From: Billgrantia campisalis
GTDB taxonomy: Bacteria > Pseudomonadota > Gammaproteobacteria > Pseudomonadales > Halomonadaceae
Direction of reading: 5' to 3'
DNA length: 64,000 nucleotides
Assembly: GCF_022341425.1 (NCBI RefSeq)
Contig: NZ_JABFUC010000012.1
Span: 1 to 64,000, forward strand
Shown: piece by piece, positions 28,004-37,926 of the stretch
Layout: each line of letters starts with the position of its first letter
Numbering within the stretch: position 1 is the first letter of the stretch
Program-made: the position numbers and the translations under genes
Notes under the pieces: model-generated
Database searches by the model: none
Told to the model about the DNA's origin: nothing
Seen by the model: only the letters and a program-made list of their open reading frames with translations

Positions 28004-28402
28004 ATGAGCAACGAAGTGATTACCAAAGAGTTCCTGTATGGAATCTGCAAGGAAAAGGGATTTCTGGCCAAGAGCCTCTTCGTCGTCGCCACACGGCCGT
28101 CAGGCGATATGGCCACGGTCATGGACAACATCGAGGAGCACCTGAAGTATCAGGTTGCGCTGGAGAAGCGAGGCATCCTCTTCGCGGCGGGTCCGACATT
28201 CTCACGCGACGGCACGTGCTGGGAAGGCGAGGGAATGGTCGTGATTCGTGCGGATTCCCTGGAGGAGGCGCATCGGATCGCAGCGGAAGATCCCATGCAC
28301 AAGAGTGGCGCAAGGGAGTTCGAGATTCGCCCCTGGCTGCTGAATGAGGGGAGTGTAACGATGAAGGTGACCTATTCGGACGGCAAGATCGACATTTCGT
28401 GA
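28004..28402 (+). CDS. YCII-related domain protein
   Basis: The 132-residue protein has the dimeric ferredoxin-like fold pattern of YCII proteins: HLKYQVALEKRGILFAAGP, then ADSLEEAHRIAAEDPMHKSGAREFEIRPW with the usual H/D residues. Relatives include muconolactone isomerase-like enzymes, so it could isomerise a ring-cleavage product. That is inference from fold and operon position. GAGGTG precedes the ATG. Confidence 0.8.
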   Translation: MSNEVITKEFLYGICKEKGFLAKSLFVVATRPSGDMATVMDNIEEHLKYQVALEKRGILFAAGPTFSRDGTCWEGEGMVVIRADSLEEAHRIAAEDPMHKSGAREFEIRPWLLNEGSVTMKVTYSDGKIDIS

Positions 28403-28418
28403 CTACCGTCGGTCGTTC

Positions 28419-28438
28419 CCGGGCCGGCCATGGCCCGG
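28419..28438 (+). other. Intercistronic GC hairpin upstream of the Tsx-like gene
   Basis: CCGGGCC and GGCCCGG form perfect arms around a six-base loop. There is no U tract. It may attenuate or process the operon mRNA between the YCII gene and the channel gene. Confidence 0.45.
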
Positions 28439-28477
28439 TGTTGGATGATAACAACTAGATACCCTGGAGATTGAATA

Positions 28478-29338
28478 GTGACTAAAGTGAAAGCCTGGAA
28501 GATCGCGTCGTTGTCTCTGGCGAGTTGCCTGGTGGCTACTGGCGTCAACGCGGCTACCTGGAGCGATACCTTTATCGGGTATCGCTATGGGACACAGTTT
28601 AAGGAGCCGGGAAACGACAAGGCTATCGATAACCATATCCTGCAGCTTTCGCATGCCAGTGGCTATGCATACGGCAGCAATTTCTTCAATCTTGACTATC
28701 GCCAGTCGGATAGGAACGACCCGATTCACGGGAGTGATGCCGGGGCGGCGAACATGTACCTGGTGTATCGGCATCAGCTGCACTATGGCAAGCTGTTCGG
28801 TGAGCCATTGAGTTTCGGTCCCGTCCGGGATGTGGCACTGACGGCAGGCTTCGATCTCAGTCACAAGAACAGCAGTTTCGCCTCGCGCAAGCGCCAGCTG
28901 CTGCTGGGGCCGACGCTCAAGTTCGATGTGCCTCGTGGCTTTGTCGACCTGAGCCTGCTGCTCAGTCGAGAGTGGAACCATTGTGGGCTGGACGCCTGTG
29001 GCTTCGAAGGGAATCGTAACAAGATTACCTTCGACAACTACTACCAGATCAGCCTGGCGTGGGGGCTGCCCTTCAGTGCCGGGGCTCTTCCCATGAAGTT
29101 TCAGGGCTTCTTCAATTACAATGGAGAGAAGGGCAAGGATTATTTTGGGGTGGAAACCAAGCCGGAGAGGCTGTCGCGTACTTCATTGATGCTGGATGTC
29201 GGCCAGCTCGCCTGGGGGAGCCCGAATAACCTCTGGGCCGGCGTTGGCTATGAACACTGGAGAAACAAGTTCGGGAACCATGACAAGCCCGGTGTCGATG
29301 TGGATGCGCTGACATTCAATCTGGAGTGGCATTTCTAA
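28478..29338 (+). CDS. Tsx-like outer-membrane channel protein
   Basis: The 286-residue protein starts with GTG behind CTGGAGA and has a signal peptide ending near GVNAA. Alternating hydrophobic beta-strand segments end in FNLEWHF, a terminal phenylalanine as in outer-membrane barrels. The WSDTFIGYRYGTQFKEP start and the HASGYAYGSNFFNLDYRQSD block match the nucleoside-specific channel (Tsx) family. In this operon it probably admits the pathway substrate, perhaps a nucleoside- or catechol-like molecule. Ligand unproven. Confidence 0.82.
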   Translation: MTKVKAWKIASLSLASCLVATGVNAATWSDTFIGYRYGTQFKEPGNDKAIDNHILQLSHASGYAYGSNFFNLDYRQSDRNDPIHGSDAGAANMYLVYRHQLHYGKLFGEPLSFGPVRDVALTAGFDLSHKNSSFASRKRQLLLGPTLKFDVPRGFVDLSLLLSREWNHCGLDACGFEGNRNKITFDNYYQISLAWGLPFSAGALPMKFQGFFNYNGEKGKDYFGVETKPERLSRTSLMLDVGQLAWGSPNNLWAGVGYEHWRNKFGNHDKPGVDVDALTFNLEWHF

Positions 29339-29480
29339 TACTCTTTCCTGGTTGCAAGAGCGCTCGATTATTCATGCTGATGGTATGCATTTGTGAAATG
29401 CCCTTCATGGTGGTAGAGGCCGATGCGTCTATCCGAAGGGCGGTATGTTACACAGGATAGTTCTTTTGAGGTGGCAAACA

Positions 29481-30986
<1,506 letters not shown>

Positions 30987-31064
30987 CGGCCGACACCCCT
31001 CTCGGCCTCGCCCGATAGGGTGGCCGGGAGGGCGACCCCGCAAGCCATACAGGAGGATAGGATC

Positions 31065-31655
31065 ATGAGTGCGATTGGTCAGGCCGCCCAGGCCACGCTG
31101 TTTACCGAGGCGCGTACCCACAATGTCTGGCAGGACCGGGACGTCAGCGAGGAGTCGCTACGCGAACTCTATCGACTGATGAGCTGCAGTCCGACGTCCA
31201 TGAACTGCCAGCCGTTGCGTCTGCAGTTTCTCCAGAGTCAGGCGGCCAAGGAGCAGCTGCTGCCTGCCCTGCTGCCGGGCAATCGGCAGAAGGCCCTGCA
31301 GGCCCCCGTGGTGGTGGTGCTGGGGTATGACCTGGAGTTCTACCGCCATCTGCCGCGCCTGTTCGCCCATAACCAGGAGGCCCAGTCGACCTTCATCGGC
31401 AAACCGCAGCTGATTCACGACACGGCGTTCCGCAACAGCGCCATTCAGGGCGCCTTTCTCATCCTGGCGGCGCGCTCCCTGGGTCTGGATGTCGGCCCGA
31501 TGTCGGGCTTCGATCACGCGGCCGTGGATGCGGAGTTCTGGCCGGAAGGCCGGGTCAAGACGAACTTCCTCTGCAATCTGGGCTATGGCGATCCCGAGGC
31601 ACTCTTTCCCCGCGGCGAGCGTTTCGCCTTCGACGAAATCTGCCAGGTGCTGTGA
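31065..31655 (+). CDS. Nitroreductase-family malonic semialdehyde reductase (RutE-like)
   Basis: The 196-residue protein starts at the ATG at 31065 behind a perfect AGGAGG. The sequence SCSPTSMNCQPLRLQFL and the C-terminal KTNFLCNLGYGDPEALFPRGERF match the RutE/HadB subgroup of flavin reductases. RutE reduces malonic semialdehyde to 3-hydroxypropionate. With MmsA next door, both oxidative and reductive disposal of a three-carbon semialdehyde are encoded. This points to malonate semialdehyde as a pathway product. Confidence 0.82.
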   Translation: MSAIGQAAQATLFTEARTHNVWQDRDVSEESLRELYRLMSCSPTSMNCQPLRLQFLQSQAAKEQLLPALLPGNRQKALQAPVVVVLGYDLEFYRHLPRLFAHNQEAQSTFIGKPQLIHDTAFRNSAIQGAFLILAARSLGLDVGPMSGFDHAAVDAEFWPEGRVKTNFLCNLGYGDPEALFPRGERFAFDEICQVL

Positions 31656-31704
31656 GCCCCGTTGGGCACGAGGAGGTTCCGGTCGAGGCGTGCCGACGTC
31701 ACAA

Positions 31705-32280
31705 CTAACGAAACAGCCAGGGCGCCACCAGACGTACCACTCGCGGCATGATCACGTAGACCACCAGGCCCACGATGGTGGCGGCGACCAGGCCGTGGCG
31801 GATGCCCCAGGTGTCCAGCGCCGGCAGCAGGCCGAAGAGCGGCAGCCACAGCAGCGGTACGAGCATGGTCAGGGGCCAGATCACCGCGGTGGTCACCAGC
31901 CACTGCTTCCAGCGGGTCGGCTGCTTGCTGGCGGGGGTGGGCGGGGTGAACCAGTAGTCGATGCCGCTGACGATCTCCACCCGTTCCTGCTGTTGCAGCT
32001 CGGACTGGATCGCCGACATCAGCTCGCGGCGCTCGGGGGATTCCCGCCAGCGCCGGGCATCGCCATCGCTGGCGAAGCGCACGGCGATCTCGTAGTCGTG
32101 ATGGCCCTCGGGCGGACGCAGGATATGCACTCCCTGGTGGCCGGGGAAGCGACCGGCAGCCTCGATGATCTGGCGCAGCCAGGTCTCGTAGCGATCCACC
32201 GCCTCGGGCTTCACCCGATGATGAATCTGGATGGTGGCTCCCTCGCAGTGGGCCGAGGAATCCGGTTCTGGATGGGACAT
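31705..32280 (-). CDS. ABM-domain (antibiotic biosynthesis monooxygenase-like) membrane protein
   Basis: Of 191 residues, the first ~110 form an ABM ferredoxin-like domain (IQIHHRVKPEAVDRYETWL; FPGHQGVHILRP; YEIAVRF). After SKQPTRWKQW come two membrane spans (ending VPLLWLPLF and ATIVGLVVYVIMP). Proteins with this layout are widespread and uncharacterised. It is convergent with the RutE-like gene; the 49-bp gap has no clear terminator. Confidence 0.8.
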   Translation of the reverse strand: MSHPEPDSSAHCEGATIQIHHRVKPEAVDRYETWLRQIIEAAGRFPGHQGVHILRPPEGHHDYEIAVRFASDGDARRWRESPERRELMSAIQSELQQQERVEIVSGIDYWFTPPTPASKQPTRWKQWLVTTAVIWPLTMLVPLLWLPLFGLLPALDTWGIRHGLVAATIVGLVVYVIMPRVVRLVAPWLFR

Positions 32281-32315
32281 GGCGCCTCCATGGCGGTCAG
32301 GTGGGTGGACGAGAA

Positions 32316-32338
32316 GGGCCCGGCCGGTGGCCGGGCCC
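32316..32338 (-). terminator. Strong GC hairpin after the cysteine-hydrolase gene
   Basis: Ten-base perfect arms (GGGCCCGGCC and its complement) flank a three-base loop, 13 bp beyond the stop of the leftward hydrolase. The U tract is weak (CTTCT), so it may work only partly. Confidence 0.65.
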
Positions 32339-32351
32339 CTGGCTGACTCGC

Positions 32352-32972
32352 TTAGCTCTTCTGGGCGGTGTAGCTCTGGATCAGGTTGGCATAGGCGGGC
32401 AGGTGGCCGGCCAGCAGGCCGCCGAAGCCCTCGATGTCGTTGCGCCAGTCGCGGTGCAGTTCGCAGCCGACGCCGAACCAGGTCATCAGCTGGGCTCCCG
32501 CCTGGGACATGCGATCCCAGGACGCCTCGCGGGTGGTCTGGTTGAAGGTGCCGGAGGCGTCGGTGACCACGAATACCTCATAGCCCTCCTCGAGGGCCGA
32601 GAGCACCGGGAAGGCCACGCACACCTCGGTCACCACGCCGGCGATCAGCAGCTGCTTCTTGCCGGTGGCCTTGACGGCCGCCACGAATTCCTCGTTGTCC
32701 CAGGCGTTGATCTGCCCGGGACGGGCGAAGTAGGGAGCGTCGGGGAAGGTCTCCTTGAGTTCCGGCACCATGGGGCCGTTGGGGCCATCCTCGAAGCTGG
32801 TGGTGAGGATGGTGGGGATCTCGAAGAACTTGGCGATATCGGCCAGGGCCAGGACGTTGTTCTTGAAATCGTCCGGGCTGAAGTCGCGTACCAGCGAGAG
32901 CAGGCCGGCCTGATGGTCGACCAGCAGCAGGGCGACATCGTCCTTGTTCAGGCGGTTGTAGGTATAGGACAT
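32352..32972 (-). CDS. Isochorismatase-family cysteine hydrolase (YcaC-like)
   Basis: The 206-residue protein has the triad expected for the family: aspartate 19 (LLLVDHQAGL), a lysine in ATGKKQLLIAG, and the nucleophilic cysteine in VVTEVCVAF. The pattern is that of YcaC-type hydrolases of unknown substrate. It lies 71 bp downstream of the pirin gene on the same strand and is probably co-transcribed with it. Confidence 0.88.
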   Translation of the reverse strand: MSYTYNRLNKDDVALLLVDHQAGLLSLVRDFSPDDFKNNVLALADIAKFFEIPTILTTSFEDGPNGPMVPELKETFPDAPYFARPGQINAWDNEEFVAAVKATGKKQLLIAGVVTEVCVAFPVLSALEEGYEVFVVTDASGTFNQTTREASWDRMSQAGAQLMTWFGVGCELHRDWRNDIEGFGGLLAGHLPAYANLIQSYTAQKS

Positions 32973-33043
32973 CTCGTTTCTCCTTACTTTCTCGGATGGA
33001 GCGCCCGCAGGGGAGTCGGGCGCGGTCGGCCGCGGCAGGGCCG

Positions 33044-33913
33044 CTAGCCTTCCAGGCGGCCGAACTTGCCGGCCTGGAAATCGGCAAAGGCCTGATGGAT
33101 CTCCGCTTCGCTGTTCATGACGAAGGGGCCGTATCCCACCACCGGCTCGTCGATGGGCTCGCCGCTGAGCAGTAGCAGCTTGGCGTCGTTGTTGGCCTCC
33201 AGTTGCAGCTCGTCACCCTGGCGCGCGAAGCAGACAAGGCCGGCGTCGCGCACCAGCGCATCGCCGTTGACCTGCACGGTGCCTTCGAGCACCACCAGCA
33301 GGGTGGTGTGGCCCTCGGGTACCCTGAGGGTCGTTTCGGCGCCCGGCGCTAGCCGCAGGTCCCAGACATTGATCGGGGTAAAGGTGTGGGCCGGCCCTTC
33401 ATGGCCCCGGTATTCGCCGGCGATCACCCGCAGTTCGCCGGCCCGCTTCGGCAGGGCGACCCGGGGGATATCGGCGTCGAGCAGGGTCTGGTAGGCCGCG
33501 GGTGCCGACTTGTGCGCGGCCGGCAGGTTGACCCACAGCTGCACCATCTCCAGGGTGCCGCCTTGCTCGGTGAAGGCGGGGGAGTGGAACTCCTCGTGGA
33601 CGATGCCTGCCCCGGCGGTCATCCACTGCACGTCGCCCTCGCCGATGTGTCCGCCACTGCCGGTGGAGTCGCGATGCTCCAGCTCGCCGCGGTAGACCAG
33701 GGTGACGGTCTCGAAGCCGCGGTGAGGGTGGGCCCCCACGCCGCGGGGACGGCGCGCCGGGGCGAAGTCATGCGGCCCGGCATGGTCGAGCAGGAGGAAG
33801 GGGCTCAGGTGATCGGCGCCCAGCCGGTCATAGGCGAACAGCGAACGCACGGGGAAACCGTCGCCGACCCAGTGGCCGCGGGGGGCGCCGTAGATGCCGA
33901 GAATCTTCTTCAT
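33044..33913 (-). CDS. Pirin-family protein (bicupin)
   Basis: The 289-residue bicupin has the pirin metal-site pattern: GVGAHPHRGFETVTLVYRGELEHRDS, then MTAGAGIVHEE. Some bacterial pirins (YhhW type) are quercetin 2,3-dioxygenases; others bind regulators. It is divergent from a LysR regulator with which it shares a dyad-containing promoter region. The genomic pairing pirin-cysteine hydrolase-LysR suggests control by that regulator. Confidence 0.88.
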   Translation of the reverse strand: MKKILGIYGAPRGHWVGDGFPVRSLFAYDRLGADHLSPFLLLDHAGPHDFAPARRPRGVGAHPHRGFETVTLVYRGELEHRDSTGSGGHIGEGDVQWMTAGAGIVHEEFHSPAFTEQGGTLEMVQLWVNLPAAHKSAPAAYQTLLDADIPRVALPKRAGELRVIAGEYRGHEGPAHTFTPINVWDLRLAPGAETTLRVPEGHTTLLVVLEGTVQVNGDALVRDAGLVCFARQGDELQLEANNDAKLLLLSGEPIDEPVVGYGPFVMNSEAEIHQAFADFQAGKFGRLEG

Positions 33914-33966
33914 GGTCTGGCTCCTGCATGAGTGGGGCCTTAGCCCGATACAGGAAGCCTATAGTG

Positions 33967-34011
33967 GGAACGAAAAGACCGGTAGAGGCTATAATTTGCC
34001 CTCTTCGTTCC
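33967..34011. promoter_or_regulatory. Dyad in the pirin/lysR divergent promoter
   Basis: GGAACGAA (33967-33974) and TTCGTTCC (34004-34011) are perfect inverted arms. They bracket a consensus -10 box TATAAT at 33990-33995 on the plus strand. The layout suits a LysR protein that represses its own gene and activates the divergent pirin gene. Confidence 0.55.
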
Positions 34012-34039
34012 ATTTATAGGACGACAAGGACGAGCCTTC

Positions 34040-34966
34040 ATGCAGGATCTCAACGACTTCTACTACTTCGTGCAGGTGGTGGACCATGGCGGTTTCGCCC
34101 CGGCCGGTCGCGCCCTGGGGATTCCCAAATCGAAGCTGAGCCGGCGCATCGCCCAGTTGGAGGAGCGCCTGGGCACGCGCCTGATCCACCGCTCCACGCG
34201 CCATCTGTCGGTCACCGAGCTGGGCCAGGCCTTCTACCGCCACTGCGTGGCGATGCTGGTGGAGGCACAGGCGGCCGAGGAGCTGATCCAGCACAATCTC
34301 GGCCAGCCGCGCGGCACGGTGCGGCTGAGCTGCCCGCCGAGCCTGCTGCACTACCTGATCACCCCGCTGTTGGTGCGCTTCATGGTGCAGTGTCCCGACG
34401 TCGAGGTGCAGGTGGAGGCCACCAGCCGGCGGGTGGACGTGGTCAAGGAGGGCCTCGACATGGCCATCCGGGTGCGCTTCCCGCCGCTGGAGGACAGCGA
34501 TCTGGCCATGAAGGTGCTGTCGCGCAGCCCTCAGCGCCTGGTCGCCTCGCCCTCCCTGTTCGAGAAGCGGGCCTGGCCGCGGGCGCCGGGCGATCTGGTC
34601 GAGCTGCCGAGCCTGGACTTCGACCAGGTCGACCGCCAGCACCTCTGGGTGCTGGATGGGCCGGACGGAGTGACCGCCCAGATCCGCCATCAGCCACGGC
34701 TGGTCACCGACCATGCCGAGACCCTGCACCAGGCGGCCCTGGCCGGCCTGGGGGTGGTCAAGCTGGCCCTGCTGGTGGCAGGCCGGGATCTGCAGGCGGG
34801 TCGCCTGGTCGACGTCCTGCCGGGCTGGGAGCCGCGGGGCGGCATCCTGCACGCCGTCTTTCCCTCGCGGCGCGGGGTGCTCCCGGCGGTGCGGGCGCTG
34901 CTCGACTTCCTGGCCGACAATATCAACGAGGTCGACTTCAGCAGCCAGACCGCCCAGGCTCAGTAG
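34040..34966 (+). CDS. LysR-family transcriptional regulator
   Basis: The 308-residue protein has the LysR helix-turn-helix (GFAPAGRALGIPKSKLSRRIAQLEERLG). Its first residues, MQDLNDFYYFVQVVDHGG, are typical of the subgroup that controls divergent pirin or quinone-stress genes. The effector domain has the usual VEVQVEATSRRVDVV stretch. It probably controls the pirin and hydrolase genes. Confidence 0.88.
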   Translation: MQDLNDFYYFVQVVDHGGFAPAGRALGIPKSKLSRRIAQLEERLGTRLIHRSTRHLSVTELGQAFYRHCVAMLVEAQAAEELIQHNLGQPRGTVRLSCPPSLLHYLITPLLVRFMVQCPDVEVQVEATSRRVDVVKEGLDMAIRVRFPPLEDSDLAMKVLSRSPQRLVASPSLFEKRAWPRAPGDLVELPSLDFDQVDRQHLWVLDGPDGVTAQIRHQPRLVTDHAETLHQAALAGLGVVKLALLVAGRDLQAGRLVDVLPGWEPRGGILHAVFPSRRGVLPAVRALLDFLADNINEVDFSSQTAQAQ

Positions 34967-34992
34967 TCGTGGGTCGGATCGGGGAGGAGAGC

Positions 34993-35031
34993 ATGCGGTT
35001 ACGTGCGGCCAGGCCCGAGGATGTCGAGTAG
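34993..35031 (+). pseudogene. Remnant of a GNAT acetyltransferase start
   Basis: Twelve codons reading MRLRAARPEDVE sit behind a good ribosome site (GGGGAGGAG) and end in TAG. The wording is that of the first strand of GNAT N-acetyltransferases, and nothing of the domain follows. It looks like the stub left when the rest of the gene was deleted up to the convergent acoR. Confidence 0.5.
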
Positions 35032-35048
35032 TGGGGCCCGGCCCAGGC

Positions 35049-37049
35049 TCAAGTCTGCATCTGCCGGTTTGGCGGCACGATGCCCAGACGTTTCATGCGC
35101 CGGTAGATGGTCGGGCGTGATAGGCCCAGCTCCCGGGCCACAGCGCTGACATTCCACTGGTGGCGGCACAGCGATCGGTAGAGCAGGTCCTGTTCCAGCG
35201 GGCGCGGGGTGGCGGCCGGCACTTGACCGATGGTGGTGCTCTCACTGGCCGGAGCGCTGGGGCGCCCGGCCCCGGGATGGGCAAACTGGCCGGTCAGGCA
35301 CTCCTCTGGCAGGTCGCCGACCACCACCTCGTTTCCGTCGCCGGTGGCGAGTGCATAGCGCAGGGCGTTGTGCAGCTCGCGGATATTGCCGGGCCAGGGG
35401 TAGGCGAGCAGGGCGCTCATGGCGTCGCCGCGCAGTCGCGTCCTGCCGCCGCGCTCCTGGTTGAGCTCGGTGAAGATTCGCCGGATCAGGTAGCCCTTGT
35501 CGGCACGCTCGCGCAGCGGCGGCAGGCGCAGGCTGGCGCCGTTCAAGCGATAGAAGAGGTCCTCGCGGAAGCGCCCGGCGGCGATTAGCTCGCGCAGGTC
35601 GCGGTGGGTGGCGGCGACGACTCTCAGGTCCACCTTGAGGGGGCGGCTGGCGCCGATGGGTAGGACTTCCTGTTCGGCCAGCACCCGCAGCAGGCGGGTC
35701 TGCAGCTGGAGCGGCATGTCGCCGATCTCATCGAGGAAGAGGGTGCCGCCGTCGGCCTGGGCGATCAGCCCCTTCATGCCCTTGCTGCGGGCGCCGGTGA
35801 AGCTGCCGGGCTCGTAGCCGAATAGCTCGCTCTCGATCAGCGATTCGGGCATGGCGGCGCAGTTGATTGCCACGAAGGGCTTGTCATGGCGCCGGCTCGA
35901 CTCGTGCAGGGCGCGGGCCATGCGCTCCTTGCCGGTGCCGGTCTCGCCGATCACCAGGATATTGATCGGCTCGTTGCGCAGCCGGGCGGCTCGGGTCAGG
36001 GTATCGCGCATGCTGGGATCGTCGTCGGCCAGGGCCTCGAGGGGCGCCAGGCTGGTGTCCCGGGCCTGGGTGCCGCCGCCGGTCGAACGCCGCGGCGGTT
36101 CGATCAGGGTAGCGAAGTGGATCTCCCGGTGGCGGCGGGTATGGAAGGCCTGAACCCGATCGTCGCTGTGCTGGGGAATGGCCAGCACCTCGTCCACCTC
36201 GGCATCGAGCAGGTCCTGGATATTCCAGGCCCGGAAGGGGCGTGCTTCGCTGGCTTCCGGCAGCGGTAGCTCGTGATAGCGCAGCAGCTTGCGCCCTGCG
36301 GTATTGGCCGCCACCAGGCTGCCGTCCTCCTCGATGGCCAACAGGTAGCGGCGATTGATCTGCACGAACTCCCGAGAGCGGTCCAGGCAGACGATGGCGT
36401 GGTCACCGTAGCGCTGCAGGAAGTAGGCGTCCTCGATCATCTTGGCGGTGTATTTCACCAGCTGCAGGGCGAAGGTCTGCGAGTCCTTGGTGGCCGGCGA
36501 CTGGTAGGCGGAGATATCGAGCACCGCCAGCAATCGGCCATGGGGGTCGAAGATCGGCGCCGCCGTGCAGGTCAGCCGAATATGGTGGGCACTGAAGTGG
36601 TCGCTGTGGTGGCAGGTCAGTGCGCTGCGCTCGTGGATACAGGTGCCCACCGCACAGGTGCCGGCGTGAGCCTCGCTCCAGTCGGCGCCCAGGTAGAGCC
36701 CGGTGCGCTGGTGTTCGCGCTGGTCGGCCTTGGCGCCGAGGAACTGTACGGCGATGCCTCGGGCGTCGGTGAGCAGCACCACATAGCCCAGCGGTGCCAC
36801 CTGGCGATAGAGCTGCTCGACCCCGGCGCGGGCCACCTGGAGCAGATCGTCGGCCAGGTCCTGATGCTCGCGCAGGGTAGCGCCGGGCACGTAGCGAGCC
36901 GGGGTGGGACGGGCCGGGTCCAGTCCATAGCGGTCGATGCAGCGACGCCAGGAGCGCTCGATAATGGCCGCTTCCCCCTGGCCCCCGGGACGATTCAGGG
37001 ACTCGAGGATGGTCTCGACATGCTGGCGTTGGCTCAGGCTGGCGGTCAT
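35049..37049 (-). CDS. acoR: Sigma-54-dependent activator, AcoR-like
   Basis: The 666-residue protein has an N-terminal GAF/PAS-type sensor half. A central AAA+ domain follows, with Walker A GETGTGKE near residue 370, the sigma-54 loop as GSFTGA near 415, and Walker [12 protein letters not shown]. The C-terminal Fis helix-turn-helix ([24 protein letters not shown]) ends the protein. The layout and neighbouring acetoin genes identify an acetoin catabolism activator. It is divergent from the target operon, whose promoter has a sigma-54 box and an upstream palindrome. The usual GAFTGA is GSFTGA here, a conservative change at the loop that contacts sigma-54. Confidence 0.9.
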   Translation of the reverse strand: MTASLSQRQHVETILESLNRPGGQGEAAIIERSWRRCIDRYGLDPARPTPARYVPGATLREHQDLADDLLQVARAGVEQLYRQVAPLGYVVLLTDARGIAVQFLGAKADQREHQRTGLYLGADWSEAHAGTCAVGTCIHERSALTCHHSDHFSAHHIRLTCTAAPIFDPHGRLLAVLDISAYQSPATKDSQTFALQLVKYTAKMIEDAYFLQRYGDHAIVCLDRSREFVQINRRYLLAIEEDGSLVAANTAGRKLLRYHELPLPEASEARPFRAWNIQDLLDAEVDEVLAIPQHSDDRVQAFHTRRHREIHFATLIEPPRRSTGGGTQARDTSLAPLEALADDDPSMRDTLTRAARLRNEPINILVIGETGTGKERMARALHESSRRHDKPFVAINCAAMPESLIESELFGYEPGSFTGARSKGMKGLIAQADGGTLFLDEIGDMPLQLQTRLLRVLAEQEVLPIGASRPLKVDLRVVAATHRDLRELIAAGRFREDLFYRLNGASLRLPPLRERADKGYLIRRIFTELNQERGGRTRLRGDAMSALLAYPWPGNIRELHNALRYALATGDGNEVVVGDLPEECLTGQFAHPGAGRPSAPASESTTIGQVPAATPRPLEQDLLYRSLCRHQWNVSAVARELGLSRPTIYRRMKRLGIVPPNRQMQT

Positions 37050-37128
37050 GACGTGCCTCTAAGGGTGTCGTTGTTATGTCTTCAAGGTAAGGGGGGGACG
37101 CCACGGCCGAGATACGACCTTGGTCGAC

Positions 37129-37148
37129 CCCTTTACAGGTGTAAAGGG
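37129..37148. promoter_or_regulatory. Enhancer palindrome (putative AcoR upstream activating sequence)
   Basis: CCCTTTACA-gg-TGTAAAGGG is a perfect palindrome with 9-base arms, about 135-150 bp upstream of the sigma-54 promoter. A further half site, TGTAAAG, is at 37152, and TGTCACG occurs at 37164 and 37186. The ACA-GG-TGT core recurs upstream of the other sigma-54 promoter at 45378. Confidence 0.75.
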
Positions 37149-37280
37149 CGTTGTAAAGCGCGCTGTCACGACCTGTTCGGCCACCTGTCACGCGATGCCT
37201 GATGCGTGGCGTTGTTTTCGGGGCGAGAATCTCACTTTTTCTTTTTTATTTTCAGTGACTTGAATCTCTTGTTGGCCAGG

Positions 37281-37297
37281 TTGGCACGAAAGCTGCC
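37281..37297 (+). promoter_or_regulatory. Sigma-54 promoter of the acetoin operon
   Basis: TTGGCACG-AAAG-CTGCC has GG at 37283-37284 and GC at 37295-37296 with the required 10-bp spacing. It matches TGGCACG-N4-TTGCW at all but two positions. A T-rich tract at 37231-37256 between enhancer and promoter could favour DNA bending. Transcription would start near 37308, 52 bp before the first gene. Confidence 0.8.
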
Positions 37298-37359
37298 ATG
37301 GCATGGGTGTGGCCGCTGCCATTGGCGGGCCTGCCAATAACAAGATGAGGAGTCACGCC

Positions 37360-37863
37360 ATGACCGCTTATCCCCGGGCGACGCTCAGCCGTCGCCGCTT
37401 TCTCACCCTTACCGGCGCCCTAACCGCCGGCAGCTTGGCGTTGGGTGCCACCGGCCTGTGGCCGCGCTGGGCCCTGGCCGAACCCGACCTGGCCCAACGT
37501 CTGCTGCGCCTGGGCCGTGACATCTACCCCCACGAGGCGATCGCGGATCGCTACTACCTGGAGACCCTCGCGCCGTTGCTGGAGGAGAACCGTGAGCTGG
37601 TCGCTGCCGGGCTCGATGACCTGGACCGCCGCGCCCGGGCCGCCCACGGCAGCGACTATGTCGGCATCGAGAATGACGCCGAGCGGGAAACCCTGTTGCG
37701 GGACATTCAGCACACGCCGTTTTTCGCGACGGTCAAAGGCAGCCTGTTGATGGGTATCTACAACAACCCGGCCTTGTGGCCCGAGTTCGGCTACGGCGGT
37801 TCCTCCTGGGAACAGGGCGGCTATCTTCACCGCGGCTTCGACGCCGATCCGGACTGGCTTTGA
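37360..37863 (+). CDS. Tat-exported gluconate 2-dehydrogenase subunit 3-family protein
   Basis: The 167-residue protein starts at the ATG at 37360 behind GAGGAG. It opens with a Tat signal (SRRRFLTLTGA, hydrophobic stretch, ALAEP). The mature part matches the small subunit 3 of membrane-bound flavin dehydrogenases (LLRLGRDIYPHEAIADRYY; FGYGGSSWEQGGYLHRGF). Its partner GMC oxidoreductase follows 63 bp downstream. The 5' leader contains a small hairpin (ATTGGC/GCCAAT at 37321-37338). It probably escorts the flavoprotein to the periplasm. No cytochrome c subunit is encoded here. Confidence 0.82.
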   Translation: MTAYPRATLSRRRFLTLTGALTAGSLALGATGLWPRWALAEPDLAQRLLRLGRDIYPHEAIADRYYLETLAPLLEENRELVAAGLDDLDRRARAAHGSDYVGIENDAERETLLRDIQHTPFFATVKGSLLMGIYNNPALWPEFGYGGSSWEQGGYLHRGFDADPDWL

Positions 37864-37926
37864 CCGGGCCCTTGATAACGACGGGCCGCAGTCTATTCGA
37901 CGATAACAACGATAGGGGCACAAGAG

